Counted from the first letter of the stretch, positions 8,693 through 18,285 are shown. The stretch is 64,000 nucleotides of DNA from Dethiothermospora halolimnae (GCF_037577855.1 NZ_JBAKFX010000002.1:1-64000); one strand, 5' to 3'. The notes: a model not told the origin generated them from the letters alone. Numbers and translations are program-made.

Positions 8693-9073
8693 TTAAATTT
8701 TTTTAAAAAATTTACCATATTTGCTTATTATTTTAAATCTTTTTACATTTTTAACATTGAACCTTTCAACACTATCCTTATGGGTAACTAATAAAATCGA
8801 ATTATCCTTTTTCTTAGCACCAATAACTATTCCCTCTAATTTTTCCTCATTATTTAAAACAAATCTAACTTCATCTCCAGATTTTATATGTTTTCCCCCT
8901 AAAAGAAAAGCTTTAGTTTCCGCCTCTTTTAAATAATTTTCTGTAACGGCTTTTTTATTTATTACTATCATGTTTTTCTTTAAGTATAATTTTTCTTTTA
9001 TAACAACAAATATATACCCTATTAAGCTTACTATTAAAAGCATAATAGGTATACTTATAATTTCACTAAACAT
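8693..9073 (-). CDS. Hypothetical small membrane protein
   Basis: I do not recognise a family. The 126-residue protein has one N-terminal membrane segment (about residues 7-27), then a basic linker and a C-terminal half of alternating beta strands (SGDEVRFVLNNEEKLEGIVIGAKK) that resembles a small barrel fold. No cysteine is present. It stands alone between the HlyD-like gene and tRNA-Pro, with a weak ribosome site (GGTTGTGAT). Confidence 0.6.
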   Translation of the reverse strand: MFSEIISIPIMLLIVSLIGYIFVVIKEKLYLKKNMIVINKKAVTENYLKEAETKAFLLGGKHIKSGDEVRFVLNNEEKLEGIVIGAKKKDNSILLVTHKDSVERFNVKNVKRFKIISKYGKFFKKI

Positions 9074-9215
9074 TTTATCACAACCCTCACATTATAGATA
9101 TGACCCATTATATATCAAAGTATAACATAAATTTAGATAATAATAAATATATTATAGGGCCCTATAATATATTTATTATTGTCTATTATTATTTTATTTT
9201 AAAACAATAAATTCC

Positions 9216-9244
9216 TTTACAAATTATTTTAATTAATATATAAT
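9216..9244 (+). promoter_or_regulatory. Sigma-A promoter of tRNA-Pro
   Basis: TTTACA at 9216-9221 and TATAAT at 9239-9244 have a 17-base spacer. The tRNA begins 12 bases after the -10 box. Confidence 0.8.
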
Positions 9245-9255
9245 GTTATTGTTGT

Positions 9256-9332
9256 CGGGATGTGGCGCAGTTTGGTAGCGCACAAGTCTGGGGGACTTGG
9301 GGCCGCTGGTTCAAGTCCAGTCATCCCGACCA
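9256..9332 (+). tRNA. tRNA-Pro (anticodon GGG)
   Basis: A 77-base cloverleaf with acceptor pairs CGGGATG/CATCCCG, a D-arm with GTTTGGTAGC, an anticodon stem CAAGT/ACTTG with loop CTGGGGG (anticodon GGG, reading CCC and CCU), a T-arm with GGTTCAAGTCC and a genome-encoded CCA end. A T-run follows directly. It is a single tRNA gene transcribed opposite to the flanking genes. Confidence 0.96.
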
Positions 9333-9367
9333 TTTTTTTATGTGCCGAGCACATAAAGTGCAGAGTA

Positions 9368-9402
9368 AAAAACGAGAAGGCTAAAGCCTTCTCGTTTTTT
9401 AT
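9368..9402. terminator. Bidirectional terminator between tRNA-Pro and spoIVA
   Basis: AACGAGAAGGCT and AGCCTTCTCGTT form a perfect 12-base stem with a two-base loop, A-run before and T-run after. It can stop the tRNA transcript on the plus strand and spoIVA on the minus strand. Confidence 0.85.
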
Positions 9403-9487
9403 GTCTTTCCCTGTACTCTGCACTTTGCTCTCTGCACATTTTCTTCACATCCTGAACTTTTTTAGAAGTTCTAAAACTCCAATTTTC

Positions 9488-10966
9488 CTAAATAATAATG
9501 CAAATGATACTTCCTCCGCCTTCATTTACAATACGTTGTAATGTTCTTTGCATCTTGTATCTAGCATCCTCGGGCATCATATTTAATTTGCTTTGTAATT
9601 GTTCTGAAACAACATCATTTAATGACTTTCCAAACATATTTGATTCCCATATTTTTGATGGGTCGCTTTCAAACTGATCTAAGAAATATTTAGCCAATTC
9701 TTCACTTTGTTTTTCTGTTCCTATTAAAGGAGATACCTCTGTTGTTATATCGGTCCTAATGATATGAAGACTAGGAGCATTGGCCCTTAATTTCACTCCA
9801 AATCTATTTCCTTGCTTAAATATTTCTGGTTCTGCTAGTTCTAATTCCTCTAGGCTTGGAGGAACCACTCCATATCCAGTTTCTCTCACCTCTACTAAAG
9901 CATTGGCAACTTTATCATATTCCTTCTTTGCCTGGGATAATTTCGTTATTAATCCTAATATTTGATAATCTCCATCTATTTCGTATCCTGTTAATTCCCC
10001 TAACACATCATAAAATAACTTACTATCTACATCAATTTCTAAATCAGCTACCCCTTCACCTAAGTTTATCTCTTTTGTATTTGCATCATTAACTATATCT
10101 AATTCTTTAAAATGTTTCGGAATATTTTCTATCTCACTTAACCTCTGAAGGTTTCCTGTAACCTCTTTTACTGAATTTAATATTTCTTTCCTAATCCAAT
10201 GTTCATTGTATAAACCATCTACCCATCCTGGGAGATTAAAGTTTATTTCTTTTACTGGGAATTCCAATAGTACCTTTTCTAATATCATGTTTATATCGTC
10301 CATGTCCATCTTCATACAATCCACACTAACAACAGGCACCCCATATTTTTCTTCTAGGTTTTCCTTTAATGCTACAGTACTATCTAATTCAGGATTTTTA
10401 GAATTTAGTAAAATAACAAAGGGCTTTTCTAGTTCCCTTAACTCTCCTATAACCCTCTCTTCAGCATTTATGTAGTTTGCCCTTTCTATATCTGTTATAG
10501 AGCCGTCGGTTGTAACTACTATACCAATTGTAGAGTGGTCGTTTATCACTTTTTTTGTTCCTATTTCAGCCGCTTCTTCAAAGGGTATCTCCTTTTCATA
10601 CCAAGGGGTGCTGACCATCCTAGGCATATTATCTTCTTCATGACCTAAAGCTCCATTAACAAGGTAACCAACACAATCCACCATTCGCACTTTAAAGTTA
10701 ACATTTTCCTTAATTGTTAAGTCCACCGCTGAATTTGGCACAAATTTAGGTTCTGTAGTCATTATAGTTTTTCCTGCACCACTTAATGGTAGCTCATCAT
10801 TCGCCCTTTCCTTTTCATACTTATTATCAATATTAGGAAGTACTAACAGTTCCATAAATCTCTTTATAAATGTTGACTTTCCAGTTCTAACTGGACCTAC
10901 TACTCCTACATAAATGTCTCCATCTGTTCTTTCTGAAATATCCTTGTATATATTAAACTTATCCAT
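9488..10966 (-). CDS. spoIVA: Stage IV sporulation protein A (spore coat morphogenetic ATPase)
   Basis: SpoIVA polymerises on the outer forespore membrane using ATP and forms the coat basement layer. The 492-residue protein has the Walker A motif GPVRTGKST (24-32), a GTPase-like core with DCVGYLVNGA, a middle domain and the conserved C-terminus ending near SIICIII, all as in Bacillus SpoIVA (492 residues). Expression is expected in the mother cell under sigma-E; I did not find a convincing sigma-E promoter by eye. RBS AAAGGAGGGG upstream of the ATG. Confidence 0.97.
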   Translation of the reverse strand: MDKFNIYKDISERTDGDIYVGVVGPVRTGKSTFIKRFMELLVLPNIDNKYEKERANDELPLSGAGKTIMTTEPKFVPNSAVDLTIKENVNFKVRMVDCVGYLVNGALGHEEDNMPRMVSTPWYEKEIPFEEAAEIGTKKVINDHSTIGIVVTTDGSITDIERANYINAEERVIGELRELEKPFVILLNSKNPELDSTVALKENLEEKYGVPVVSVDCMKMDMDDINMILEKVLLEFPVKEINFNLPGWVDGLYNEHWIRKEILNSVKEVTGNLQRLSEIENIPKHFKELDIVNDANTKEINLGEGVADLEIDVDSKLFYDVLGELTGYEIDGDYQILGLITKLSQAKKEYDKVANALVEVRETGYGVVPPSLEELELAEPEIFKQGNRFGVKLRANAPSLHIIRTDITTEVSPLIGTEKQSEELAKYFLDQFESDPSKIWESNMFGKSLNDVVSEQLQSKLNMMPEDARYKMQRTLQRIVNEGGGSIICIII

Positions 10967-11077
10967 TTCTTCCCCTCCTTTATATAATAATGGATAATAA
11001 TACTGACTAATAAAATCTATACTTCCATCAATATAAATATATGACTAAATACTAAGATTATGACATCTCAAATAAAA

Positions 11078-11101
11078 AAAAGACATACATTTGTATGTCT
11101 C
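11078..11101 (-). terminator. Second hairpin behind gpsA
   Basis: GAGACATACAAATGTATGTCTTTTTTT repeats the stem of the first hairpin with one or two changes and has its own T-run on the minus strand. It looks like a duplicated terminator. Confidence 0.75.
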
Positions 11102-11120
11102 AAACCTAATTAAAAAACTA

Positions 11121-11142
11121 AGGACATACGTTTGTATGTCCT
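11121..11142 (-). terminator. gpsA terminator, first of two near-identical hairpins
   Basis: The minus strand shows AGGACATAC, a loop and GTATGTCCT followed by AGTTTTTT, directly after the gpsA stop. Confidence 0.8.
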
Positions 11143-12171
11143 TTACCAATCAAAATCTTCAGTTTCAATAATATCCTCTATCTCATGGGTCTTATCCCTT
11201 AACATCAAATTCACAACAGAATTTTTAACATCTGATCCTTTATATAGTACATTATATATTTCCTCTGTAATGGGCATCTTAACCCCATATTTTAATGATA
11301 AGTTATAAGCTGCTTTATTAGTCTTCACTCCCTCTACAACCATACCTATTGAGTCTACAGCCTCTTTTAGGCTCATACCCTCACCAATCTTTATTCCGGC
11401 CCTTCTATTTCTACTATGCATGCTGGTACATGTAACTATTAGATCTCCTATTCCAGACAAACCCGCAAATGTCATCTTTTTTGCACCCATTTTTTCTCCA
11501 AGTCTTGCTATTTCAATTATCCCTCTATTCATTAATGCTGCCTTTGTATTATCCCCGTATCCAAGACCATCTGATATTCCTGCTCCCAATGCTATAATAT
11601 TTTTAAGGGCTCCTCCAAGTTCAACTCCAGTAACATCTGGATTTGTATATACTCTAAACTTAGGACTCATAAATACATCTTGTATGTACTTTGCAACTTT
11701 CTTTTCTTTAGAAGCAGCAACCACTGTAGTTGGCATATCTTTTCCCACTTCCTCTGCATGGGATGGTCCCGATAAGACAGTATATTTTACCCTTGGAAGT
11801 TCCTCTTTCACAACATCAGAGATCTTCAACAATGTATCATTTTCAATCCCCTTAGCCACATTAACAATCAATTGATCATCTTTTATTTTACCCTTAACTT
11901 TCTTTATTGTTTCCCTTACTCCATGGGATGGTACAGAAAAGACAATAACCTTCTTGCCACTAATAGCTTTCTCTATATCATTTGTGGCTTTTACATTATT
12001 AGGTAACACTATTCCCGGAAGATATTTTATATTTTCCCTTGTATAATTTATTTCCTCACATTGTTTTCTATTCCTCAACCACATATCAACACTATATCCT
12101 TTTTTGCCTAATAAAATAGCTAAGGCTGTACCCCAGCTACCTCCTCCTATTACAGCTATACTATCATTCAT
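11143..12171 (-). CDS. gpsA: Glycerol-3-phosphate dehydrogenase [NAD(P)+]
   Basis: GpsA reduces dihydroxyacetone phosphate to sn-glycerol 3-phosphate for phospholipid synthesis. The 342-residue protein has the Rossmann motif IGGGSWGTA (8-16), the catalytic lysine region GGALKNIIALG and the C-terminal GVKTNKAAYNL and MPITEEIYN blocks. It lies 21 bases after plsY, whose product uses its product glycerol 3-phosphate, so the pair is functionally matched. RBS GGGGGTGA before the ATG. Confidence 0.96.
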   Translation of the reverse strand: MNDSIAVIGGGSWGTALAILLGKKGYSVDMWLRNRKQCEEINYTRENIKYLPGIVLPNNVKATNDIEKAISGKKVIVFSVPSHGVRETIKKVKGKIKDDQLIVNVAKGIENDTLLKISDVVKEELPRVKYTVLSGPSHAEEVGKDMPTTVVAASKEKKVAKYIQDVFMSPKFRVYTNPDVTGVELGGALKNIIALGAGISDGLGYGDNTKAALMNRGIIEIARLGEKMGAKKMTFAGLSGIGDLIVTCTSMHSRNRRAGIKIGEGMSLKEAVDSIGMVVEGVKTNKAAYNLSLKYGVKMPITEEIYNVLYKGSDVKNSVVNLMLRDKTHEIEDIIETEDFDW

Positions 12172-12192
12172 TACTTCACCCCCACAAATTTA

Positions 12193-12789
12193 TCAAGCCT
12201 TTTCTCCTAATTTTGATTCTTGTCCATTTAATAATCTTACTATATTACCCCTATGTCTTAATAAGGCCATAAATGATAATATTATTGTAAATACTATCAT
12301 CTTAGTATTAAAAGGTCGTACTACAATGAGTGTTGCTATAGGAAGAACTGACATCCCAATTACTGAGCCTAGGGATACATATTTAGTCTTTATTATAAAT
12401 ATTATCCCCACTGCAACAGATATAATAGCTACTAAATAATTAATCATCATAACCACAGCTATAGTAGTAGCTATACCCTTTCCTCCTTTAAACTTAAAAA
12501 CTATAGGCCAATTATGGCCAACTACAACCATAATGCCCGATAATAGTTGTCCATCATATCCTAATATCATATTTCCAATTATTACTGCTAAAACTCCCTT
12601 TAAAACATCAAATGCAAATGTTAATGCTGCTATTTTCCCTCCAAAAACCCTTAGGGCATTGGTAGCGCCCGCATTACCACTTCCATATTTTCTAATATCC
12701 TTATTTTTAAGGTATTTTCCCATTATATAGCCTGATGAAAAATTTCCTAGAAAATACCCAATTACAATAACTGCTAAAACATCTAGCAA
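12193..12789 (-). CDS. plsY: Glycerol-3-phosphate acyltransferase PlsY
   Basis: PlsY transfers the acyl group from acyl-phosphate to glycerol 3-phosphate in the membrane. The 198-residue protein has five membrane segments and the motifs GSGNAGATNALR, HNWPIVFKFKGGKGIAT and the C-terminal RHRGNIVRLL. The frame stays open to 12843 inside der, but TTG at 12789 is taken as the start because GAGAGGGGGG, the last codons of der, lies seven bases upstream and the protein then begins as in other PlsY proteins. The start comes one base after the der stop, so translation is probably coupled. Confidence 0.92.
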   Translation of the reverse strand: MLDVLAVIVIGYFLGNFSSGYIMGKYLKNKDIRKYGSGNAGATNALRVFGGKIAALTFAFDVLKGVLAVIIGNMILGYDGQLLSGIMVVVGHNWPIVFKFKGGKGIATTIAVVMMINYLVAIISVAVGIIFIIKTKYVSLGSVIGMSVLPIATLIVVRPFNTKMIVFTIILSFMALLRHRGNIVRLLNGQESKLGEKA

Positions 12790-12790
12790 A

Positions 12791-14107
12791 TTATTCCCCC
12801 CTCTCTCTGAATTCAAATTGAATAGGTGTTCCTTCAAATCCAAAGGTTTTTCTAATTTGATTTTCTAAGTATCTTGCATATGAGAAATGCATAAGTTCCT
12901 CATCATTTATAAACAAAACAAATTTTGGGGGCTTAACTGCCACTTGAGTTCCATAAAAGATCTTTAGTCTCCTACCTTTATCTGAAGGAGGTTGATTCAT
13001 TAGTGTAGCTTCCCCAATTATGTCATTTAAGACTCCTGTAGCTATTCTTCTTGAATGATTCTCTGATACTAATGTTATCAAATCAAAAATTTTGCTTACC
13101 CGTTGACCTGTTTTGGCTGAAATAAATAAAATAGGTGCATATAATAAGAAACTTAAGTTATTTCTTATATCTTTTTCAAATTCCCTATAGGTCTTATTAT
13201 CCTTATCTACTAAATCCCATTTATTAACTGCTATTATAATTCCTTTTCCATTATCATGGGCATATCCAATGATTTTTTTATCCTGTTCTGTTACACCCTC
13301 TGTTGCATCTATGATTAATATACATATATCTGCCCTCTCAACTGCAGTAAATGATCTAATAACACTATATCTTTCTATATTCTCTGTTACCTTTCTTTTT
13401 CTTCTAATACCTGCAGTATCTATAAAGACATATTTATCATCACCTCGGGTAAAGGGAGTGTCTATGGCATCCCTTGTGGTTCCCGGTATATCACTAACTA
13501 TTACCCTTTCTTCACCTAATATTTTGTTTATAAATGATGACTTTCCAGCATTTGGTTTACCTATCACGGCAACCTTTATTACTTCATCATCATATTCTGT
13601 ATCCTTCTTATCTGGAAATCTTGCTATTACTTCATCTAATAAATCACCTAATCCAAGTTTTTGGCCTGCAGATATTACTATTGGATCCCCCAATCCCAGT
13701 TCATAAAATTCATATATTGTATCGGGAGTTTTAGGAGTATCGACTTTATTGCAAACTAATAAAACTTCTTTTCCAGATTTTCTTAGCATATTAGATATTT
13801 CTCTATCTGCTGATGTTATCCCTTCTCTTCCATCTACCATAAATAGAATTACGTCTGCTGTTTCTATTGCAATATCAGCTTGTCTTCTCATTTGACTTAA
13901 GATTATATCCTTAGTATCTGGTTCTATCCCTCCAGTATCAATTAGAGTAAAATATTTATTTAACCATTCTCCCTCTGCATATATTCTATCTCTAGTTACT
14001 CCTGGTTTATCTTCTACTATTGAAATTCTACTACCTGCTATTTTATTAAATAGTGTAGACTTTCCTACATTTGGTCTTCCTACTATAGCCACCACTGGTC
14101 TTCCCAT
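12791..14107 (-). CDS. der: Ribosome biogenesis GTPase Der (EngA)
   Basis: Der carries two tandem GTPase domains and acts in 50S assembly. In the 438 residues I see P-loops GRPNVGKST (near residue 10) and GKPNAGKSS (near residue 183), DTAGI and DTGGI switch II motifs, NKVD and NKWD specificity motifs, and a C-terminal KH-like domain. It is followed immediately by plsY and gpsA and preceded 11 bases away by the DUF512 gene, which is a frequent clostridial order. Confidence 0.97.
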   Translation of the reverse strand: MGRPVVAIVGRPNVGKSTLFNKIAGSRISIVEDKPGVTRDRIYAEGEWLNKYFTLIDTGGIEPDTKDIILSQMRRQADIAIETADVILFMVDGREGITSADREISNMLRKSGKEVLLVCNKVDTPKTPDTIYEFYELGLGDPIVISAGQKLGLGDLLDEVIARFPDKKDTEYDDEVIKVAVIGKPNAGKSSFINKILGEERVIVSDIPGTTRDAIDTPFTRGDDKYVFIDTAGIRRKRKVTENIERYSVIRSFTAVERADICILIIDATEGVTEQDKKIIGYAHDNGKGIIIAVNKWDLVDKDNKTYREFEKDIRNNLSFLLYAPILFISAKTGQRVSKIFDLITLVSENHSRRIATGVLNDIIGEATLMNQPPSDKGRRLKIFYGTQVAVKPPKFVLFINDEELMHFSYARYLENQIRKTFGFEGTPIQFEFRERGE

Positions 14108-14118
14108 TTATATCACCT

Positions 14119-15450
14119 CTAATTATTATTAAAAATATTTACAAAAGATTTTCCATCTACATCGGATATAATAATCTTTGTATTTAATTTTTTTTCCAAA
14201 TCTTTAACTGTTAAGTCATCTAATAGTATATTTTCATTGCTCTTTAACATTGACCTAGGAATAATTACTCCATCATATTCATGGCAATCTCCCAGTTGAT
14301 CAACTATATCAGTACCTGTTACAAGTCCCGATACGGTTATAGTTTCCCCAAAGTAATTATTTGTTATTGCTACAACTTTCAATCTTAGTCCTTCGATTCT
14401 TTCTGATATTTTTTTAGTAATTTTATTCATGAAATCATAGGCTAATGTTCCTGTAACTAACAAATAACTATTATTATTTACTCTACCTTCATCAACTGTT
14501 GCTAATTCTTTATCAACTTCATCATTAAAAACCCTTATTAAGCCAACCCCATTTTCAATTTGAGGAAAGCCTTCATATTCATCAGACTTAGGTATCTCTT
14601 GCCCTGATAATACAAAGAATTCATCGGAAGCAAATATAAATCTAATATTCTTTTCTTTTAAATAATATTCCTGTTTTTCTTCAACAATCTTTATAACATT
14701 CTTGGCACTTTCTTTATCATAACAGCTAACCTTGGATAATCCCTCTCTAAATTTAGTAATCCCTATAGGAACTACTGCTGTGCTTTTTATATTAGGGTAT
14801 AAATCAAATAAATCATCTAAGGTCCTTTTAAGATGTTCCCCATCATTAACCCCTGGTACCAATACTATTTGACAGTTCATTTCTATACCGGCTTCGCTGA
14901 ACTTTTTTAAAATTCCATATATTTTTCCAGCATTTTTATTTCTTAGCATTTTTACCCTAAGGTCAGGCTCTGTGGTATGAACGGAAATATTAATTGGACT
15001 TAGTCTATACCTAACAATCCTATTGATTTCGTCATCGCTCATGTTAGTAAGGGTTACAAAGTTTCCCTGTAAAAAAGAAAGTCTAGAATCATCATCTTTA
15101 AAATATAGTGTTTCTCTCATTCCCTTAGGTAATTGATCTATAAAACAAAACATACATTTATTTTTACAGCTCCTTGCCTTATCTATCAGTGGATTTGTAA
15201 AAACAATCCCTATATCTTCACTATACTCCTTTTCAATTTCTAATTCCCATATTTCTTCATTTCTCTTTTCTATTTCCACAACTATGTATTCATCTGCTAT
15301 TAAATATTTATAGTCAATTATATCCTTAACCTTTTCTCCATTAATCGATAACAGTATATCTCCAGTCTCAACTCCTAATTCCTCTGCAATACTGTTTTTT
15401 TCTATATTCTGTATGATATTTCTATTTTCATTAATATTATTTAGTTCCAT
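14119..15450 (-). CDS. DUF512 / PDZ radical SAM-like protein
   Basis: The 443-residue protein has an N-terminal PDZ-like domain (about 10-60), a radical SAM-type iron-sulfur motif C95-C99-C102 (CKNKCMFC) with a partial barrel, and a C-terminal DUF512 domain from about residue 270. The family is conserved in Clostridia and is usually next to der, as here. Its reaction is not established. RBS AGAGGGGAT upstream of the ATG. Confidence 0.88.
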   Translation of the reverse strand: MELNNINENRNIIQNIEKNSIAEELGVETGDILLSINGEKVKDIIDYKYLIADEYIVVEIEKRNEEIWELEIEKEYSEDIGIVFTNPLIDKARSCKNKCMFCFIDQLPKGMRETLYFKDDDSRLSFLQGNFVTLTNMSDDEINRIVRYRLSPINISVHTTEPDLRVKMLRNKNAGKIYGILKKFSEAGIEMNCQIVLVPGVNDGEHLKRTLDDLFDLYPNIKSTAVVPIGITKFREGLSKVSCYDKESAKNVIKIVEEKQEYYLKEKNIRFIFASDEFFVLSGQEIPKSDEYEGFPQIENGVGLIRVFNDEVDKELATVDEGRVNNNSYLLVTGTLAYDFMNKITKKISERIEGLRLKVVAITNNYFGETITVSGLVTGTDIVDQLGDCHEYDGVIIPRSMLKSNENILLDDLTVKDLEKKLNTKIIISDVDGKSFVNIFNNN

Positions 15451-15601
15451 TAAAATCCCCTCTACATATAATCTAATATTAGTACTAGGTCATAACTCTA
15501 TATTATAAAAAATTTAGATAAAATTCAACTAGACTATAATATCAATTAATCAACTTTATTTCAATCTATTTTAAAATTATATATATATTATAACATACCA
15601 C

Positions 15602-15642
15602 TTAAATAAATGTGGCCTAAAAGCATGGCCACATTTATTTAA
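15602..15642 (-). terminator. Terminator behind the YIEGIA/capping pair
   Basis: Sixteen-base perfect arms (ending GTGGCC and starting GGCCAC) around a nine-base loop, with T-rich flanks on both strands. Confidence 0.8.
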
Positions 15643-15698
15643 ATTGTAAATTTTAAATTCTAAATTAAAAACAAAGTATATAAAGCAGGAAAATGTAG

Positions 15699-15893
15699 TT
15701 AATGCTTTATAATAACGTAGCATCCGTTCTCTAAATCATGTACCATTCCCAATGTTACCTTTGATAATAACAGTGCTATTCTTTCCTTTTCTTCTTCATC
15801 TTTGGCATAAAAAATTGGTGCACCTTCACTAGATACAGCTTCTCTATTTGTTGTTATAACAGCAAGTATAGTATCTTTTAATCCTGTATCCAA
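15699..15893 (-). CDS. Capping complex subunit for YIEGIA (small)
   Basis: The 64-residue soluble protein has a repeated charged middle (YAKDEEEKERIALLLSK) and ends VIIKH. I recognise it as the small partner that accompanies YIEGIA-domain proteins in spore-forming Firmicutes, annotated elsewhere as capping complex subunit. It starts with TTG at 15893, with AAGGAG overlapping the YIEGIA stop codon, so the two are translated as a unit. The molecular role is unknown to me. Confidence 0.78.
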   Translation of the reverse strand: MDTGLKDTILAVITTNREAVSSEGAPIFYAKDEEEKERIALLLSKVTLGMVHDLENGCYVIIKH

Positions 15894-15904
15894 AATACCA
15901 CTCC

Positions 15905-16822
15905 TTAATCTGCAGCTTTTCTTCCAATTTTAGAATCCAATGGCTTTCTTTTAGAACTTTCTAATACAATAGTATCTTCTACCGCCTTAACTAAACATTC
16001 CACATCTGGTTCCATAGTTACTATTGCCATGACTACTCTACCGGTATGGGGATCTCTCCTTGCTATAGGTGTAAAATCCGGTTCATCTACATCTTTTCTT
16101 ATGCCCAGTAACGTTGAAGCATTATGTTGTATAGCCTGTCTTTGGCCTACATTAGCTAAAGTTGCAACAGCATTTTCGTCCTTTGGTTCTATCTCAATAG
16201 CAATACCCTTTTCCATATAAATATCTTTAGATGCCTTAAGACCTACATTCATTATGATTACATCATTTACTACCAGTAGACTTCCTTTAAATGTTATGGT
16301 TGCAGGTCTAACTTTAGCAATCTCACTAATGGTTTGTCTAGATATTGCACTATTGAAAAAGACTATTGCCAGTATTCCAATTATTGAAGCTATAATTATG
16401 GCATACATCTTAGAGACATCAAAGGATACTAAAAGAAAAATTATTATACTAACTATTAAAGAGGATAGCATGGTTACGTAGTTTCTAGCCTCAAATGCCT
16501 TGGCTATATCTTCAATATATGCGGTTCCCCTAGGTATTAATTCAGTTGGTTCTATGTTATCAAGACTTTGTCTTTCCATGCTCCTTACATCTCTAAATTG
16601 TTGAGCTGCTAAAGCTAAAAATGTAACTGCTGAAAACTCTTCTGCTACTAAAGCAGGCACAGCTACTGAACCCAAGCTTGCAGCTATCAACCCTAAAGTT
16701 ATATGGGAAAATACCCCTTGTGGATAGCTAGGATATTGTCTATAATCTGTTTTAAGCATAGAAACCCTTGATAATATTCCTATAATTATTGAAGGAATTA
16801 TTATGTAACTATAGTTAATCAT
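15905..16822 (-). CDS. YIEGIA-family membrane protein
   Basis: The 305-residue protein has several membrane segments in the N-terminal 180 residues and carries the family signature as YIEDIAKAFEARNYVTM (residues 97-113). The C-terminal third is soluble with a Asp/Glu-rich ARRDPHTGRVVMAIVTM section. The family is restricted largely to spore formers and lies upstream of the small capping subunit, as here. RBS GTAGGTGAT before the ATG. Function not established; a sporulation membrane role is inferred from distribution. Confidence 0.82.
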   Translation of the reverse strand: MINYSYIIIPSIIIGILSRVSMLKTDYRQYPSYPQGVFSHITLGLIAASLGSVAVPALVAEEFSAVTFLALAAQQFRDVRSMERQSLDNIEPTELIPRGTAYIEDIAKAFEARNYVTMLSSLIVSIIIFLLVSFDVSKMYAIIIASIIGILAIVFFNSAISRQTISEIAKVRPATITFKGSLLVVNDVIIMNVGLKASKDIYMEKGIAIEIEPKDENAVATLANVGQRQAIQHNASTLLGIRKDVDEPDFTPIARRDPHTGRVVMAIVTMEPDVECLVKAVEDTIVLESSKRKPLDSKIGRKAAD

Positions 16823-16895
16823 TAAATCACCTACGATTATTAAATATCTAACTGCTGACTATATTATATTTCCCACATATATATCAATATATACA

Positions 16896-16924
16896 AAAAA
16901 GCAGTCAAAACTGACTGCTTTTTC
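16896..16924 (-). terminator. glyA terminator
   Basis: AAAAAGCAGTCA, a short loop and TGACTGCTTTTT on the minus strand, about 130 bases after glyA with repeat sequence in between. Confidence 0.75.
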
Positions 16925-16963
16925 TAATTAAAGTTATATTTACTTTTTAAATAATGTAGTCAC

Positions 16964-16990
16964 AATACTCTGCACCTTACACCCTGCACA
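16964..16990 (-). repeat. GTGCAGAG-type intergenic repeat copy
   Basis: The minus strand carries TGTGCAGGGTGTAAGGTGC followed by AGAGTATTGTG. This is a variant of the element also seen near 9410-9438, 47977, 48741 and 56858. Confidence 0.55.
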
Positions 16991-17052
16991 TAATAGAATG
17001 TTCCATAAGGTACATTTCTATAACTTCATTCATTTTCTATATAAAGTCCTTA

Positions 17053-18285
17053 TTACTCATACAGTGGAAATTTATCACAAAGAGTTTTAACTTTAGCTTT
17101 AACCATATCTCTATCCTTAGATTCATCAAGGGCTAAAGCAATTATTTCAGCTATTTCCTTCATATCTTCTTCCTTCATTCCTCTAGTTGTTACCGCAGGA
17201 GTACCTATCCTAAGTCCACTTGTTACGAAGGGACTTTCAGGGTCATATGGAATTGTATTTTTATTTGTTGTTACACCCACTTCATCTAAAAGAGCCTCTG
17301 CTTTTTTACCTGTTAATCCTTTATTTCTTAAATCTAATAATACAAGATGGTTATCAGTACCACCTGACACTAAATTAAAGTCATTATCCATTAATCCCTC
17401 TGCTAAGGCCTGAGCATTATTAACTACTTGTTGTTGATAATGTTTAAAGTCATCTTCCAGTGCCTCTTTGAAGCTAACTGCTTTAGCTGCTATCACATGC
17501 ATAAGAGGTCCACCTTGTAATCCAGGGAATATAGCTTTATCAACTTTTTTAGCATGTTCTTTTTTACAAAGTATCGCGCCTCCCCTTGGTCCCCTTAATG
17601 TTTTATGGGTAGTTGTAGTAACAAAATCAGCATACTCTACAGGATTTTGATGTAAACCTGCAGCAACTAGACCAGCAATATGTGCCATATCAACCATTAG
17701 ATACGCACCAACTTCATCTGCAATCTCCCTAAACTTTTTAAAATCTATCTTTCTAGGATATGCACTGGCACCTGCAACTATTAGCTTAGGTTTCTCTTCT
17801 TTGGCTATTTTCATAACTTCTTCATAGTCTATAGTGTTACTTTCTTTACTTACACCATAATCTACAAAATCAAAATATGTACCGGAAATATTTACTGGAC
17901 TTCCATGGGTTAAGTGTCCACCATGGGAAAGATTCATGCCTAACACCTTATCTCCTGGATCTAATATAGCAAAATATACTCCTAAATTGGCATTTGCTCC
18001 AGAGTGAGGCTGTACATTAGCATGATCTGCATCGAATAATTTTTTTAGTCTTTCCCTAGCTAAATCTTCAGCTATATCTACATATTCACAGCCGCCATAA
18101 TAACGTTTCCCCGGATAACCCTCGGCATATTTATTTGTTAATTGACTTCCCATAGCCTCCATAACTTGTTTAGTAACAAAGTTTTCAGATGCTATTAGTT
18201 CAATTTTATTCCTTTGTCTACCAATTTCTTTTTTCACAACATCCATAATTTCTGGGTCAAAAGACTCTAGATTATTATAATTCAT
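17053..18285 (-). CDS. glyA: Serine hydroxymethyltransferase
   Basis: GlyA interconverts serine and glycine with tetrahydrofolate and supplies one-carbon units. The 410-residue protein shows the PLP-lysine motif TTTTHKTLRGPRGG, the N-terminal ELIASENFV and YPGKRYYGG. RBS AAAGGAG seven bases before the ATG. It is a single-gene unit with its own terminator. About 200 bases of AT-rich sequence separate it from the divergent ThrE gene; I see no riboswitch there. Confidence 0.97.
   Translation of the reverse strand: MNYNNLESFDPEIMDVVKKEIGRQRNKIELIASENFVTKQVMEAMGSQLTNKYAEGYPGKRYYGGCEYVDIAEDLARERLKKLFDADHANVQPHSGANANLGVYFAILDPGDKVLGMNLSHGGHLTHGSPVNISGTYFDFVDYGVSKESNTIDYEEVMKIAKEEKPKLIVAGASAYPRKIDFKKFREIADEVGAYLMVDMAHIAGLVAAGLHQNPVEYADFVTTTTHKTLRGPRGGAILCKKEHAKKVDKAIFPGLQGGPLMHVIAAKAVSFKEALEDDFKHYQQQVVNNAQALAEGLMDNDFNLVSGGTDNHLVLLDLRNKGLTGKKAEALLDEVGVTTNKNTIPYDPESPFVTSGLRIGTPAVTTRGMKEEDMKEIAEIIALALDESKDRDMVKAKVKTLCDKFPLYE

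Noticed and set aside
9229..9423. Open frame on the minus strand through tRNA-Pro
   Set aside because: It lies antisense to the tRNA and terminator and shows no protein-like features.
9260..9541. Open frame on the plus strand across tRNA-Pro
   Set aside because: It covers the tRNA and terminator and has no ribosome site; the tRNA explains the region.
10848..11140. Sigma-E promoter upstream of spoIVA
   Set aside because: Some hexamers resemble sigma-E boxes, but spacing and sequence are too weak to support by eye.
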